Origin: Promethearchaeota archaeon
GTDB taxonomy: Archaea > Asgardarchaeota > Lokiarchaeia > Sigyniarchaeales > SOKP01
Direction: 5' to 3'
DNA length: 64,000 nt
Assembly: GCA_016839915.1 (NCBI GenBank)
Contig: JAEOTH010000171.1
Span: 1 to 64,000 of the forward strand
A model generated the notes under the pieces. That model did not search any database and was not told where the DNA came from. It saw only the letters and a program-made list of their open reading frames with translations. Shown in pieces: positions 27,180 to 36,779 of the stretch. The translations under genes and the position numbers were made by a program. Position 1 is the first letter of the stretch, and the number at the start of each line of letters is the position of its first letter.

Positions 27180-28100
27180 TTGTCAGATAAGGAAAAATTA
27201 ATTTTTAGAGATGTGACTCAAGATTTTTCGAATAATGCATGTAATTATACATCTATAAATAAACAAAAAAGAGGTTTAACAAACGGAATCCCTCATCCTT
27301 TCCTTAAATGGGCTGGAGGTAAAAGGCAATTAATTTCTCAAATGAATAAACACTTTCCCAAAGATTTTAAAAAATATATCGAGCCATTTGTGGGTGGTGG
27401 TGCAGTTCTTTTTTATTTAAAAATCAAAGCTTCAATTATAATTGATATAAATAAAGATTTAATAAATTGTTATGAAGTTATAAAGAATAATGTAAAAGAA
27501 CTGATAGATTTATTAAAAACTCATAAAAATGAAAAAGACTATTATTATAAAATAAGAGCTTTAGACAGAAATAAAGAAAAGTTTAATAAATTACCTAATG
27601 TAGAAAAAGCTTCAAGAATAATTTATTTAAACAGATGTTGTTATAATGGTTTATATAGAGTTAATAGTAAAGGCCAATTTAATGTACCGTTTGGTAAATA
27701 CAAAAATCCTAATTTCTGTGATGAAGAAAATTTATTAGCTGTAAGTAGAGTATTAAAAGATGTAAAAATTATTCATGGTTCTTTTGAAATTTGTTTAGAG
27801 CATGCTCAAAAGGGTGATTTTGTTTATTTTGATCCTCCATATCATCCGATATCAAAAACTTCTTCCTTTACAAGTTATACTAAAGAAAATTTTGGAAAAG
27901 AGTCTCAACTGAAATTATACGAAATTTTTAAAAAATTGGATAAAAGGGGTTGTAAACTTATGCTAAGTAATTCTTACAATGAATATATTCAAAATTTGTA
28001 TAAAAACTTCAAAATTATAACTCTGGGTGCCAGAAGAGTTATTAATTGTAATGCAAAGAAAAGAGGAAATATAAAAGTTCTACTCATTTTAAATTATTAA
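27180..28100 (+). CDS. DNA adenine N6-methyltransferase, Dam/DpnII-M type
   Basis: 306 residues from a TTG start preceded by AGGAGG. After a 35-residue extension come the alpha-group motifs: motif X/I with PFLKWAGGKRQL and IEPFVGGGAVLF (SAM binding), NRCCYNGLYRVNSKGQFNVPFG for DNA contact, and the catalytic motif IV DFVYFDPPY. It methylates adenine N6 in double-stranded DNA, probably at a short palindromic site; GATC is common in the family but cannot be read here. It lies between a candidate controller and candidate restriction genes. The very AT-rich coding sequence matches its neighbours. Confidence 0.92.
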   Translation: MSDKEKLIFRDVTQDFSNNACNYTSINKQKRGLTNGIPHPFLKWAGGKRQLISQMNKHFPKDFKKYIEPFVGGGAVLFYLKIKASIIIDINKDLINCYEVIKNNVKELIDLLKTHKNEKDYYYKIRALDRNKEKFNKLPNVEKASRIIYLNRCCYNGLYRVNSKGQFNVPFGKYKNPNFCDEENLLAVSRVLKDVKIIHGSFEICLEHAQKGDFVYFDPPYHPISKTSSFTSYTKENFGKESQLKLYEIFKKLDKRGCKLMLSNSYNEYIQNLYKNFKIITLGARRVINCNAKKRGNIKVLLILNY

Positions 28101-28240
28101 TAAAATCACATTCTAATTTTATTGGAAAAAATTAATCAGGAACAAGAATCAAAAAATTTATTATTCCATTTTTTTCAATATATAATTACTAGGCAGCGAA
28201 TTATTCAGAAAGAATTTTATTATATAATTAAAACCTAGAG

Positions 28241-29143
28241 ATGACTAAAATAAGTTCTAAAGAAAGAAATCTTGAAAATTCTGAAGATCCTATAAGGAGA
28301 GTTTATTTTTTCTTAAAAAACCATTCACGTTCACCTAAGGCTTTTTCGAAAGAAGAATTAAAAAGAGTTGCAAATTATCCGAATCCCAAAAATTTTAACA
28401 CATATTTTCCAAAGAAATTCAAACCATTTTTAGAAGAAGCTCCCAATGAACCGGACAAGTTTCTAGTTTCACGTATTTTCAAGAAATATGCTAATTGGGA
28501 AAAATTTAGGGCATTTTATTCTCAAAGTTCTAAAATTAAAGTAAATTATACTGAAGAATATTATAAAAATCTGATGATCTTTGAATTTTTTTTACCGTTA
28601 GCTAACGAAGCCGATTTAAGATCATCTTTAGATGAACTGTTTTATCGAGATTCTGTTATATTAGCTTTAAAAAAAATTCCTAATATTGAATTAAACGAAG
28701 CGTTTTCCAAAGAAATAGAGGAAACTGAGGTACAATACATAGAAAGGATATGTGATTGGATTTCTGAAAGATTTGGGGGGTATTCAATTGGAAACGTTAG
28801 AGGGAGATTTAAAGTAGGTGATTTACAAACTTTTACTGATATTGCGATCATTAGATCTAGAGGACTTAATTATTTGATTGATGAAACTACTGCTATTGTA
28901 CGTTTTATTTTTTCTGTTGGAATCCCTGTCAAAAGTGAAGTTGTATATGGTATAAATCAGTTTAATGAGAATGAGAGTACCATTGGTGAAGAAATAAAAG
29001 GAGAGGCAAATCAAATTAGGTATATCTTTAAAAACTTATTTGTTAAAAGTATTCTAGATTTGGTTAATGGAGAAGACGAGATTTGGATGCTTGAAAGTGG
29101 CATTAGAAATCGTTTATATATCTGGAAAATCGATACAGCTTAG
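28241..29143 (+). CDS. Hypothetical protein following the adenine methylase, possible restriction partner
   Basis: 300 residues, not recognised. The N-terminus (about 12-95) looks like a DNA-binding helical module: FSKEELKRVANYPNPKNFNTYFPKKFKPFL followed by a wing-like strand FLVSRIF. The C-terminal half has a mixed alpha/beta pattern with FGGYSIGNVRGRF, TDIAIIRSRGLNYLIDETTAIVRFIF and an aromatic C-terminus. I see no clear PD-(D/E)XK, HNH or GIY-YIG motif. It lies 140 bp after the methylase on the same strand, with its own AT-rich promoter-like stretch. Nuclease function is inferred only from location; no resemblance to DpnII was found by eye. Confidence 0.55.
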   Translation: MTKISSKERNLENSEDPIRRVYFFLKNHSRSPKAFSKEELKRVANYPNPKNFNTYFPKKFKPFLEEAPNEPDKFLVSRIFKKYANWEKFRAFYSQSSKIKVNYTEEYYKNLMIFEFFLPLANEADLRSSLDELFYRDSVILALKKIPNIELNEAFSKEIEETEVQYIERICDWISERFGGYSIGNVRGRFKVGDLQTFTDIAIIRSRGLNYLIDETTAIVRFIFSVGIPVKSEVVYGINQFNENESTIGEEIKGEANQIRYIFKNLFVKSILDLVNGEDEIWMLESGIRNRLYIWKIDTA

Positions 29144-29186
29144 ATTATCAAATCAATGATCTCCCTTTTACATCTTAATATTTATT

Positions 29187-29753
29187 TTATTCTTTATAGG
29201 CAAGCACAAATTTATCATCAATTGAACTTTTTAATTTTAATCGACCACTGAAATTCCAATATCTGATATCTTGCTCAATAAACATCCATTTGATAGTTTT
29301 TAGTAAAACATCAACTTTTTCACCTGTAGAAAAATCTATATTTTTTGTTTTTAACCAATCCAAAATACGATCATCATCTTCACAAATGTATATTTTTTCT
29401 ATACAATTAAGGAGGATATTAAATTTGTATTGGCTTTCTTCTTGTTTACACTCTAAATCATGAATTATATCCTGATAACTTGGTTTTTTATTACGATTAG
29501 ACTGATTCCAATTTTCCATCCATATTTGGAAATCAAATCCCATCTTATATCGAGCAGGTCTTATTAGATATAGTTTTCTTCCATCTTTAAAATTTTCAAC
29601 TATATATTTATATCTAGAAACTAATTCTCCGATTCCATGACCTGGTTCTTCTTCCATAAACTTAAGTACAACATATTTTCTCATTTCATTTCTTGAATTA
29701 GTTTTAGGAAGAGACCAACTTATTGTTAAATAAGAATATGGCATTTGATACAC
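29187..29753 (-). CDS. Hypothetical protein of the methylase cassette
   Basis: 188 residues, not recognised with certainty. Features include MRKYVVLKFMEEEPGHGIGELVSRYKY, a basic RPARYKMGFDFQIWMENW segment, an EDDDRILDWL motif and a C-terminal WMFIEQDIRYWNFSGR segment rich in aromatic residues. It is cytoplasmic, with no cysteine cluster. It is convergent with the 300-residue gene, 43 bp apart. I have a vague recollection of similar proteins next to adenine methylases, which is not evidence. It may belong to the modification system. Confidence 0.55.
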   Translation of the reverse strand: MYQMPYSYLTISWSLPKTNSRNEMRKYVVLKFMEEEPGHGIGELVSRYKYIVENFKDGRKLYLIRPARYKMGFDFQIWMENWNQSNRNKKPSYQDIIHDLECKQEESQYKFNILLNCIEKIYICEDDDRILDWLKTKNIDFSTGEKVDVLLKTIKWMFIEQDIRYWNFSGRLKLKSSIDDKFVLAYKE

Positions 29754-29864
29754 TTCTTTATATTAGAAATTATTTCATTAAATAATTCTATCATTAGTTA
29801 ATAATTAAAGATTTTAGGATAATAGATTTCAAAAAAATAAAACTGTTAGTTCTACATATCACCT

Positions 29865-31775
29865 TTATTTGTGTTTTTTCTTCCAATAACCAATTGGAGG
29901 TTTAGCTATTTTATACTTTTTACAAACTTCAGTTATCCTTGAATTTGAGATTTTATATTTTTCAGCAACTTTATAAAGCGGCATTTCCCAAACCAGTTTT
30001 TTTAGATCTTCTAATAAATCATCAGTTATTTTTAATTTTGCTCTGTTAACGCATGTTTGTCTCATTCTTTCTGACTTTTCTTCTGGTGTCTCAAAGATCT
30101 TTCTTTTTCTTGCCATGCTAAATTGATAATTTCTTATCATTTCATTGAATAAGTTTGCTCCTAATGCTAAATCCCACCCTTCTCCTTTAACTTTCCTTCC
30201 ATTAATTATAGATTCACTTTTCCTATATCTCAAATCATAGTCTATAACATATTTTTCTTTAATTTGTTCCAAAAATTTTTTACTTCCAGAACTTACTACA
30301 GTTGCTCCCTCAGTACCATCTCCATCATAATACCCTAGAAGAAATGCCAGATTTAATTCTCTGCTACCAAGTTCAGGAAATTCTATATTTTTAGATTTTT
30401 TTTTCCCAATTATTACTCCGTGATTATTCAAATGCATTGCGATGGTATTATTTGTTATCATAAATCGAAGCATATTTCCTCTAGAATCTGGTTTAACATA
30501 TTTTTCTTCAATTCCAAGAGTACTGGCAAGAAGATAAACCATATCTCTAGAATCTTTATCTTTAATATCTAGCCCAAAATAAAATCTAATAAATTTTCTA
30601 TCTTCGGTTTGGTAAGACAGACCACCATCAGCATATATAAAACCAAGCCAATACGCTTTTGGTTTTATGTCAATATCCTTAAAATAATCCAATTTAATAT
30701 TTGGATGGTAATTATAAATTTGCTTATATTCTTTCTTTAAATTATTTAAGTTTTCATATCTTTTAATTAGAATTTTCGCTTTATTACTTTTAACATAGAA
30801 TTTTGATGTTAAAAAATGTTTATATTCTCTGAGTAAATTCAAATCTAGGAGAAATTTTGGATTCCTCTTACAATTTTTCTTAATTTGGTATATGTGGTTC
30901 TCTTTTTGACCTAAATGAATACTTAAATTTATTTCTGATAATCTCCTTCCATATAATAATTCTTTTTTAGGGATAATTTTTTGTACTTCTTTCCTTAAAT
31001 CTTCAATAAATTTGATTGTAGGATAAATAAATTTTTCATTCTGAACTGTTTTTTTGTTTTTGGAAAATTTTTGACCTCTGAAGTAAGTTTTTAAATCCTT
31101 AAGAATAGTAGAATGGAATTTGGGAAGATTTTTCATATCCCACATATCAGAAACCAATTTGAACACTATTTTAATTAACCAAGTTAAATACAATTTAAAA
31201 TGGGTGTGATAATCCTGATCTTTAGCCAATTTCTTTTGTAACAATTTTAGCCAATACTCAAAATCCTCTCGATTAATCTTGAATAAATTATTTAAAAACT
31301 TACTATGTACTCGCTTCTCAAGAATGGGATTAATTCTCACTAAAAAATAAATGAGAATATGTTTTTCTCGACATACACGGCTCACACTGACGTTATTTTC
31401 TAGCTCCCATCCTTGTATAAAGGAGTAGATTAAGCGAGAAATCACGATAATTAAATTTTCTTTAAAGATTTTAGGGAAATCTTCATCTCCAGAAATTACA
31501 CTTATAGAAAATTTTTCGGGTTGTATCAATTTCTTGATATTTTTAAATATTGAATTTTTCTTTTTCTCTGTATCAGTATCAGTGTTGGATATTTCTGCAA
31601 ATTTCTTATTACTAAATCTTTCTTGGAGGTTAATACTTGAAATATTAATTTCTATTCCACAAAATTCACATACTACAAGTTCTTTAAGTTCAAGTATTTG
31701 GTGAACAATATCTTGGGGAAATTCCCAACCACAGAATTTACAGCAATTTGAAGGGTTCTTACTGTTTTCAATCAT
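29865..31775 (-). CDS. Free-standing LAGLIDADG endonuclease-like protein with zinc ribbon and HTH
   Basis: 636 residues. A zinc ribbon is at the N-terminus (CKFCGWEF near 12-19, then CEFCGIEI about 25 residues later). Residues about 90-340 are helical and basic and not recognised. Two LAGLIDADG motifs follow, WLGFIYADGGLS near 375 and LLGYYDGDGTEG near 478, each with its acidic residue, so a single chain could form the two-fold active site. The C-terminal 50 residues contain an HTH (PLYKVAEKYKISNSRITEVCKKY). It is not inside an intron or intein: both flanks are intergenic. It may be a mobile homing endonuclease or a domesticated regulator of WhiA type. Confidence 0.8.
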   Translation of the reverse strand: MIENSKNPSNCCKFCGWEFPQDIVHQILELKELVVCEFCGIEINISSINLQERFSNKKFAEISNTDTDTEKKKNSIFKNIKKLIQPEKFSISVISGDEDFPKIFKENLIIVISRLIYSFIQGWELENNVSVSRVCREKHILIYFLVRINPILEKRVHSKFLNNLFKINREDFEYWLKLLQKKLAKDQDYHTHFKLYLTWLIKIVFKLVSDMWDMKNLPKFHSTILKDLKTYFRGQKFSKNKKTVQNEKFIYPTIKFIEDLRKEVQKIIPKKELLYGRRLSEINLSIHLGQKENHIYQIKKNCKRNPKFLLDLNLLREYKHFLTSKFYVKSNKAKILIKRYENLNNLKKEYKQIYNYHPNIKLDYFKDIDIKPKAYWLGFIYADGGLSYQTEDRKFIRFYFGLDIKDKDSRDMVYLLASTLGIEEKYVKPDSRGNMLRFMITNNTIAMHLNNHGVIIGKKKSKNIEFPELGSRELNLAFLLGYYDGDGTEGATVVSSGSKKFLEQIKEKYVIDYDLRYRKSESIINGRKVKGEGWDLALGANLFNEMIRNYQFSMARKRKIFETPEEKSERMRQTCVNRAKLKITDDLLEDLKKLVWEMPLYKVAEKYKISNSRITEVCKKYKIAKPPIGYWKKKHK

Positions 31776-31835
31776 TTAACTTAATTACTTTCAATTATAT
31801 TTAAAAGAAAAAATAAAATCTTCGACAATTATTTC

Positions 31836-33566
31836 TTATCTCTTCAAGTAAACCTTTAAAAATAGAAATATTAACAAGCAAAATATACTAACAATGATGA
31901 TTCCTTCCAAAACAAGACTATTAATAATATTATCCTTAACAACATTATTAGGCTCATCTCCATTGCCATCATCGGGATTATCAGACGGATTATCTACAGG
32001 GTCATCAATAGGATTATCATTTGTGTTGTCAGTTTCTCGTTCATATTTAAAAATATAGATCGTTGTCCAAGGGGCTATGTTCCCTACTATATCTTCTGTA
32101 CAGACTCTAAGATAAAATGTGCCGTTATCCACAGCTGGTGGGTTATAAATCGGAAAAGTAGTAAAAGAAGTGGATTTTCCATCTGGATCTTCTCCCCAGT
32201 AATAATAATATCCTTTTACATCCGTATGGAAATCGATAGCGCCACTCCAATTGAAATTAGGATCACTTATGGAATCCTGCCATATATCACTTTCTGTTGT
32301 ACCATTTAATTGAAGGCATGTTGCAGGATTAGTTGGAGGAGTTCCATCAACTAGCAATTTAGAGGACCAGATGAAATTGTAATTATTGTTTTCATTAAAT
32401 TCTTCAATTGAATTGTCTGCGTCGATAATCCAACCAATATAATAATTTCCACTTGGGGTTTCTTCTGGAAATATACCAGACCAATGAGAATCAATAGAAG
32501 CAGTAGGAGATAATGAAGAGACTATATCAGTGCCAATTAAATAGTCTTCCTTAGAAAATGAGGTGTCTTTTGATGCATAATAGGATATTTTAATAGAATT
32601 TGCTTGGCTCGTTCCTAAATTACGTATTTTACACCAGACCTTAAATTCAGTTAAGCCTGCCCCTGCCATAGATGTATTGTACCCTGCTAATTTATTGTAT
32701 TCAGATGCTAAATCAGGCTTGTCAGTTAAAGTCTCATCTGCAGTAATCCAGTTACCAATGCAATAGTATTTATTTTGATTTATTCGAGTACCATAATTAA
32801 TATCTAAACCATCAATACCATATGTGACAATTGAGAGGATATATGGGACATTATTATAATAAATCCAAACGGGGCTCCCACTCTGACCTCCAGTAGTATC
32901 TAAATTATACCAATGATTATATTCATCTGCAGAAACACCGTTATCAGAACACCAATACAAATTTTTACCATTATCTAATTCATATGGATAACCAGCAGTG
33001 TTTAATGTTCCTGTATAGGTTGAACTAGATGCTAATGTTGTATATAGCCCCATCCACCCTGTTTGCAGACCGATATTTCTATCTAGTGTGAGCAAAGCGA
33101 GATCATGCTCGTGTGAAGCAATTTCTATCCAATCTTTATAACAACGCATATCAATAACCCATGCATGCCCATATGGTTCATAGCCATTATCTTCTCCAGG
33201 CACTACCTTAATAGTATCAGCCCACCCTCCATAAGAATGGGAATATACACAATGCGCAGCAGTAAGCACATGATTTTCATTAATTAAAGCTCCTGTAGCA
33301 AGGGTATTGTAGGTCCCCCATGTTATATACAATTTGACAATTGTACTCCAAGGATATGAAGTAGTAGGAGTAATTCTTACACGATCATCATTCCCTATTA
33401 TGTTAGCAGTTGTTAGTCCTTGTTTAATTTGATTTGTATTATTATAAGTAGAGCTGTTGGTATATATTGGAATCATAATCAAGTTAAATAATAATAGAAA
33501 TATTAATCCCTTAACTAGCTTGGTTTTGGGTTTCTTTATAATTAAACAAAATTTGGTCTTCTTCAA
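31836..33566 (-). CDS. Secreted, membrane-tethered trypsin-like serine protease (V8/glutamyl-endopeptidase type)
   Basis: 576 residues. Signal/anchor at residues 18-36. The chymotrypsin-fold protease (about 60-275) has the complete triad: His105 in LTAAHC, Asp155 in HEHDLALLTL and Ser229 in TTGGQSGSP. Then a CARDB-like beta domain (about 285-395, ending in the IDADNSIEEFNENNN pattern), a second Ig/FN-like domain (about 405-500), a Pro/Asp/Asn-rich stalk of DDNPIDDPVDNPSDNPDD type, and one C-terminal membrane helix with a basic tail (about 550-576). The catalytic part faces outside. It follows the toroid protein gene by 57 bp, after a poly-T tract. Confidence 0.92.
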   Translation of the reverse strand: MKKTKFCLIIKKPKTKLVKGLIFLLLFNLIMIPIYTNSSTYNNTNQIKQGLTTANIIGNDDRVRITPTTSYPWSTIVKLYITWGTYNTLATGALINENHVLTAAHCVYSHSYGGWADTIKVVPGEDNGYEPYGHAWVIDMRCYKDWIEIASHEHDLALLTLDRNIGLQTGWMGLYTTLASSSTYTGTLNTAGYPYELDNGKNLYWCSDNGVSADEYNHWYNLDTTGGQSGSPVWIYYNNVPYILSIVTYGIDGLDINYGTRINQNKYYCIGNWITADETLTDKPDLASEYNKLAGYNTSMAGAGLTEFKVWCKIRNLGTSQANSIKISYYASKDTSFSKEDYLIGTDIVSSLSPTASIDSHWSGIFPEETPSGNYYIGWIIDADNSIEEFNENNNYNFIWSSKLLVDGTPPTNPATCLQLNGTTESDIWQDSISDPNFNWSGAIDFHTDVKGYYYYWGEDPDGKSTSFTTFPIYNPPAVDNGTFYLRVCTEDIVGNIAPWTTIYIFKYERETDNTNDNPIDDPVDNPSDNPDDGNGDEPNNVVKDNIINSLVLEGIIIVSIFCLLIFLFLKVYLKR

Positions 33567-33581
33567 GAGATACTAATAATT

Positions 33582-33617
33582 ACTAAAAAAAGAATAAAAA
33601 GTAAACAAAAAAAAAAG
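33582..33617 (-). terminator. Poly-T terminator after the toroid protein gene
   Basis: On the minus strand, a run of ten T (33616 to 33607) begins a few bases after the stop codon of the 1009-residue gene, followed by further T-rich sequence. U-tracts of this kind end archaeal transcripts without a hairpin. It suggests that the protease gene downstream has its own transcript. Confidence 0.5.
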
Positions 33618-33622
33618 TGGGA

Positions 33623-36600
33623 CTAATCCCAATCAGCAAAAGTCATTTCGTTGTTATTATCTTCCTCATACCACTTTTTTTCTCGAATTTGACTCTCATA
33701 TTTTTCTCGTTCTTCCCTAGCTCTGCCATTATATATCCTTTGTTTTATTTTTCTTCCACAAAATATTGTAAATAGCACTGCAAATACCGAAATGAATACT
33801 GCACTAATTGCTAGAATCATCCCATTAATCTCAATGGGATCTATTGGTTCCAGAGGTATCTCTGAATTTGATTGTATCTCATAATCAAATAAAAACAATC
33901 CCCTTGGAAAGAAATTGTCAACTAATGTAATATTAAAATAATAATTTCCATCATCTTTACACTCATATGTAATACTGAATTCTGAATAATCAGAATAATC
34001 CTTTCTAGAGAAATTTTGGGTTTCGAATAGATAACCATTTCTAAAGATTTGAATCCTAACTATAGAAGTATCAACAGCTTGAAATTCATTAGAGATCATA
34101 CGAGAAATATTCACATCGAATTTTACTTTTTTTTGTTCACTTTCTAATATATTATATTCAATTGAATGTTCTGTGTAAGTCTGAAAATATACAGGGACTT
34201 GACCAATGATTTCTGAATGATCATAGATAAAAACCGTTCCCTCTACAAATGGATGATATCTAGGGTCTTCAGGTACCAAGAAATTAATTTGGTATGAATT
34301 ATCAAATTGTTTTTCTAGATTTAAAATTCCTAATTGCTCACTTTCGAAGATTACAGCAGTCAATTCACCAAATTCTTGGAATATCAAATTACTAAAATAG
34401 GTTGTAATTGTATTAACACTCCCTAGACAAATTAAGTGATTATAATTACATTCAATATACAGCTCACTATTTCTTGCCATTTCGCAAATCCAAAGGAAAA
34501 TCTCTTGATTAATTTCCCAATCATATATTGTTTCATAGAATTCTTTTGAATTTTCAATATATATTACCTTAACTAATTTACTAATTAATTCTGCATTAAA
34601 ATCAATTTCAAAATTTAATAATTCAGAGATTTTATATGAATAATAGATATTTTTAATGTTATTATAGTCAATACTTTGAAGGACAAATTCCTTAAGTTTT
34701 TCATTACTTAAATCGAACAAATTAAGTGCTTTTAGTATGTAAATCGTATAGTAAGTATATTGCAAAATTGTCTCAAGGTCAGAAGGGAACTGGGAGTTGA
34801 AATATATAATAGAATCCGTTTCATGTAAATTTCTTCTAATATAACCATACAATGCTCCTTTATTAAATGATAAATCAACAATATTCCCTAGATCTAAATA
34901 ACTCACCAATAATTCTAGGGTTTTAATTGCATAATAACTATATTCAAAAAAGATACTTGTATTCTGAGATTCAGGAATTCTTAGAGAATATGTTAAAAAT
35001 GGTAGAAAAGCTCCGTAATTTTCAAAATCTGGTTCTAAAAATTGAGAATCTAAGATGTTATTGATTAGATCTATTAAATTGCATTTTGAACTGAAATCAT
35101 CTAGATTATCAATCTTAAGTAAAGAATCCAGCGCTTTATAATTGAATTTATGATTATAAAATCCATCGGTTTCATTATTATAGCGATGATATCCTAAGTT
35201 ATAATATTCAATAGGGTATGATCTAAAACCAATATAATTTATGAGATTTGTGGTAGCTGCAAATCCAAAACATTCGCTAACTCCAAAATATTGAAAACAG
35301 CCATCAATTAAATTATATAGCTCTACAACATTTAAAACAGAAATACTGTTAAATAAGTCAAAACAATTTATTATCGAGTGTATAAGGTCAATAGACATAT
35401 AATCATGAGAAATTAGTGAAAATCCTTTATACTGTTTATACATATTAATGGAGTCTTTAATCTGGTTTTTTTCCTGCAAAGTAAGTTGATGAATTTCTCC
35501 TGATTCTTTTAAGCATCGTATTATTTGAAAAGTATCCATTAATTCATGATTTTTATCTACAGTTGAAGAATCCCAGTTCCCATAATTGTTTCTATTGGTT
35601 TTAAGGAAGTTTATTACTTCATTTCTATTAATACTAGTAAATCCAGTTATTCCTGATAATTCTAATCCTAATGCTGTAGCCACAATATTTAATAGATGTT
35701 CCCAACCTTGCATATCAAACATATTAAAAGAATCCACTGACGTGTCATATATATCCGTTAAGAATTGATGGAAATTAGCGATACTTATTGAACTTACTAA
35801 GTTTAACAGATCTAAGCTCTTTATACAATAATATGAGGAGAGCAAATTTGGCTCCCACATTTGTAATGAATCAAAACTTGTAGTATTATCATTATAAAAA
35901 TCTCCATTAGAAGATTGTAATCCAAGAAAATATTGCCCTATTCTTGCTTTTTCATCATTATAGTGGTTCCAATCATCCAATAACAGATCTAATGTTCTCA
36001 AAGCATAATAAGTATTATCCATAGTGGCAATTTTAAACATTGGATGTAAGTTTGAGTTATACGGCTGCCCTATAAACCCATTTTCAGATCCTTCAGGATT
36101 ATAGCAACTCCAGATAAAATCTATCGACTCTTGACTATTTATCAAGTCTAACTGTCCTAATATACTCAAGGATAATATCGCATAACAATTAATCTCTAAG
36201 ATAGAGTTATAAGGATAATAACATTGAGAAAAATCAGTGTCTAAATACCTCCCTGCATAAGCATCCATAAAAATGTGTGTATCTACATTATAGTGAGACA
36301 AAATGTAATAAGTGGTTGCTGATTGATTGATTTCATCAAGTCCACCTAAAGCCTCAAGAATATAAAGGGCAAAAAATGTGGCTTGCAAGGAAGATTCATA
36401 AATTTGAGGGAAGAAATTCAACGATGAATATTGATCCAATTTATAAGCAAAAGTATCTTCTATTATTTCATAGTTACTTTGTGTACTTGAAATTAAGGGG
36501 TTTCTAGTCATCGTATTATTATCATTTTCCTCTATTATTTCCTTATAATTCAAATTGGAGAATAAATATCTTTCTAGATATATAGGACTCATAATTGAAT

Positions 36601-36652
36601 TTATTGTTATAAAGAGAGCCAGATAAACCAAAATTTTAAACTGTCTTTTCAT
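33623..36652 (-). CDS. Extracellular alpha/alpha-toroid (prenyltransferase / squalene-cyclase repeat) protein, membrane-anchored
   Basis: 1009 residues. N-terminal signal peptide (about 7-25). Residues about 60-720 hold repeated helix pairs of the terpenoid-cyclase/prenyltransferase toroid type, with recurring short motifs such as NTYYALRTLDLL, SYYCIKSLDLL, YSYYAIKTLELL and YTYYTIYILKAL, and the G-F/N-G-D signals YNPEGSENGFIG and QSSNGDF. A beta-rich region follows (about 760-930), then one membrane helix (about 943-965) and a charged cytoplasmic tail. No catalytic DxDD cluster is seen, so it is likely a binding or structural protein at the cell surface. Adjacent to a secreted protease. Confidence 0.75.
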   Translation of the reverse strand: MKRQFKILVYLALFITINSIMSPIYLERYLFSNLNYKEIIEENDNNTMTRNPLISSTQSNYEIIEDTFAYKLDQYSSLNFFPQIYESSLQATFFALYILEALGGLDEINQSATTYYILSHYNVDTHIFMDAYAGRYLDTDFSQCYYPYNSILEINCYAILSLSILGQLDLINSQESIDFIWSCYNPEGSENGFIGQPYNSNLHPMFKIATMDNTYYALRTLDLLLDDWNHYNDEKARIGQYFLGLQSSNGDFYNDNTTSFDSLQMWEPNLLSSYYCIKSLDLLNLVSSISIANFHQFLTDIYDTSVDSFNMFDMQGWEHLLNIVATALGLELSGITGFTSINRNEVINFLKTNRNNYGNWDSSTVDKNHELMDTFQIIRCLKESGEIHQLTLQEKNQIKDSINMYKQYKGFSLISHDYMSIDLIHSIINCFDLFNSISVLNVVELYNLIDGCFQYFGVSECFGFAATTNLINYIGFRSYPIEYYNLGYHRYNNETDGFYNHKFNYKALDSLLKIDNLDDFSSKCNLIDLINNILDSQFLEPDFENYGAFLPFLTYSLRIPESQNTSIFFEYSYYAIKTLELLVSYLDLGNIVDLSFNKGALYGYIRRNLHETDSIIYFNSQFPSDLETILQYTYYTIYILKALNLFDLSNEKLKEFVLQSIDYNNIKNIYYSYKISELLNFEIDFNAELISKLVKVIYIENSKEFYETIYDWEINQEIFLWICEMARNSELYIECNYNHLICLGSVNTITTYFSNLIFQEFGELTAVIFESEQLGILNLEKQFDNSYQINFLVPEDPRYHPFVEGTVFIYDHSEIIGQVPVYFQTYTEHSIEYNILESEQKKVKFDVNISRMISNEFQAVDTSIVRIQIFRNGYLFETQNFSRKDYSDYSEFSITYECKDDGNYYFNITLVDNFFPRGLFLFDYEIQSNSEIPLEPIDPIEINGMILAISAVFISVFAVLFTIFCGRKIKQRIYNGRAREEREKYESQIREKKWYEEDNNNEMTFADWD

Positions 36653-36721
36653 TTTCTTTTTTCACTTTAAATTTATTTGTTTGAACAATAGATTTTTGTA
36701 TATTTATAAAGAAAAATTGTG

Positions 36722-36777
36722 AAAAATGAAAAAAATGGAAAATCCAAAAATAAAAAAAAATGGAAAAAAAATTTTAA
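36722..36777 (-). terminator. T-rich terminator region
   Basis: Immediately after the stop codon of the 112-residue membrane protein gene, the minus strand carries several T runs of 7 to 9 bases interrupted by CCA or GGA. This is typical of a leaky archaeal U-tract terminator and lies directly upstream of the toroid protein gene. Confidence 0.45.
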
Positions 36778-36779
36778 TT

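Noticed and set aside
28241-29143. DpnII-type restriction endonuclease
   Set aside because: The protein does not share visible motifs with DpnII and has no clear D...ExK pattern, so only a positional suggestion is kept.
29865-31775. Intein or group I intron endonuclease inserted in a host gene
   Set aside because: Both flanks are intergenic AT-rich sequence and neighbouring genes are complete; no split host frame was found.
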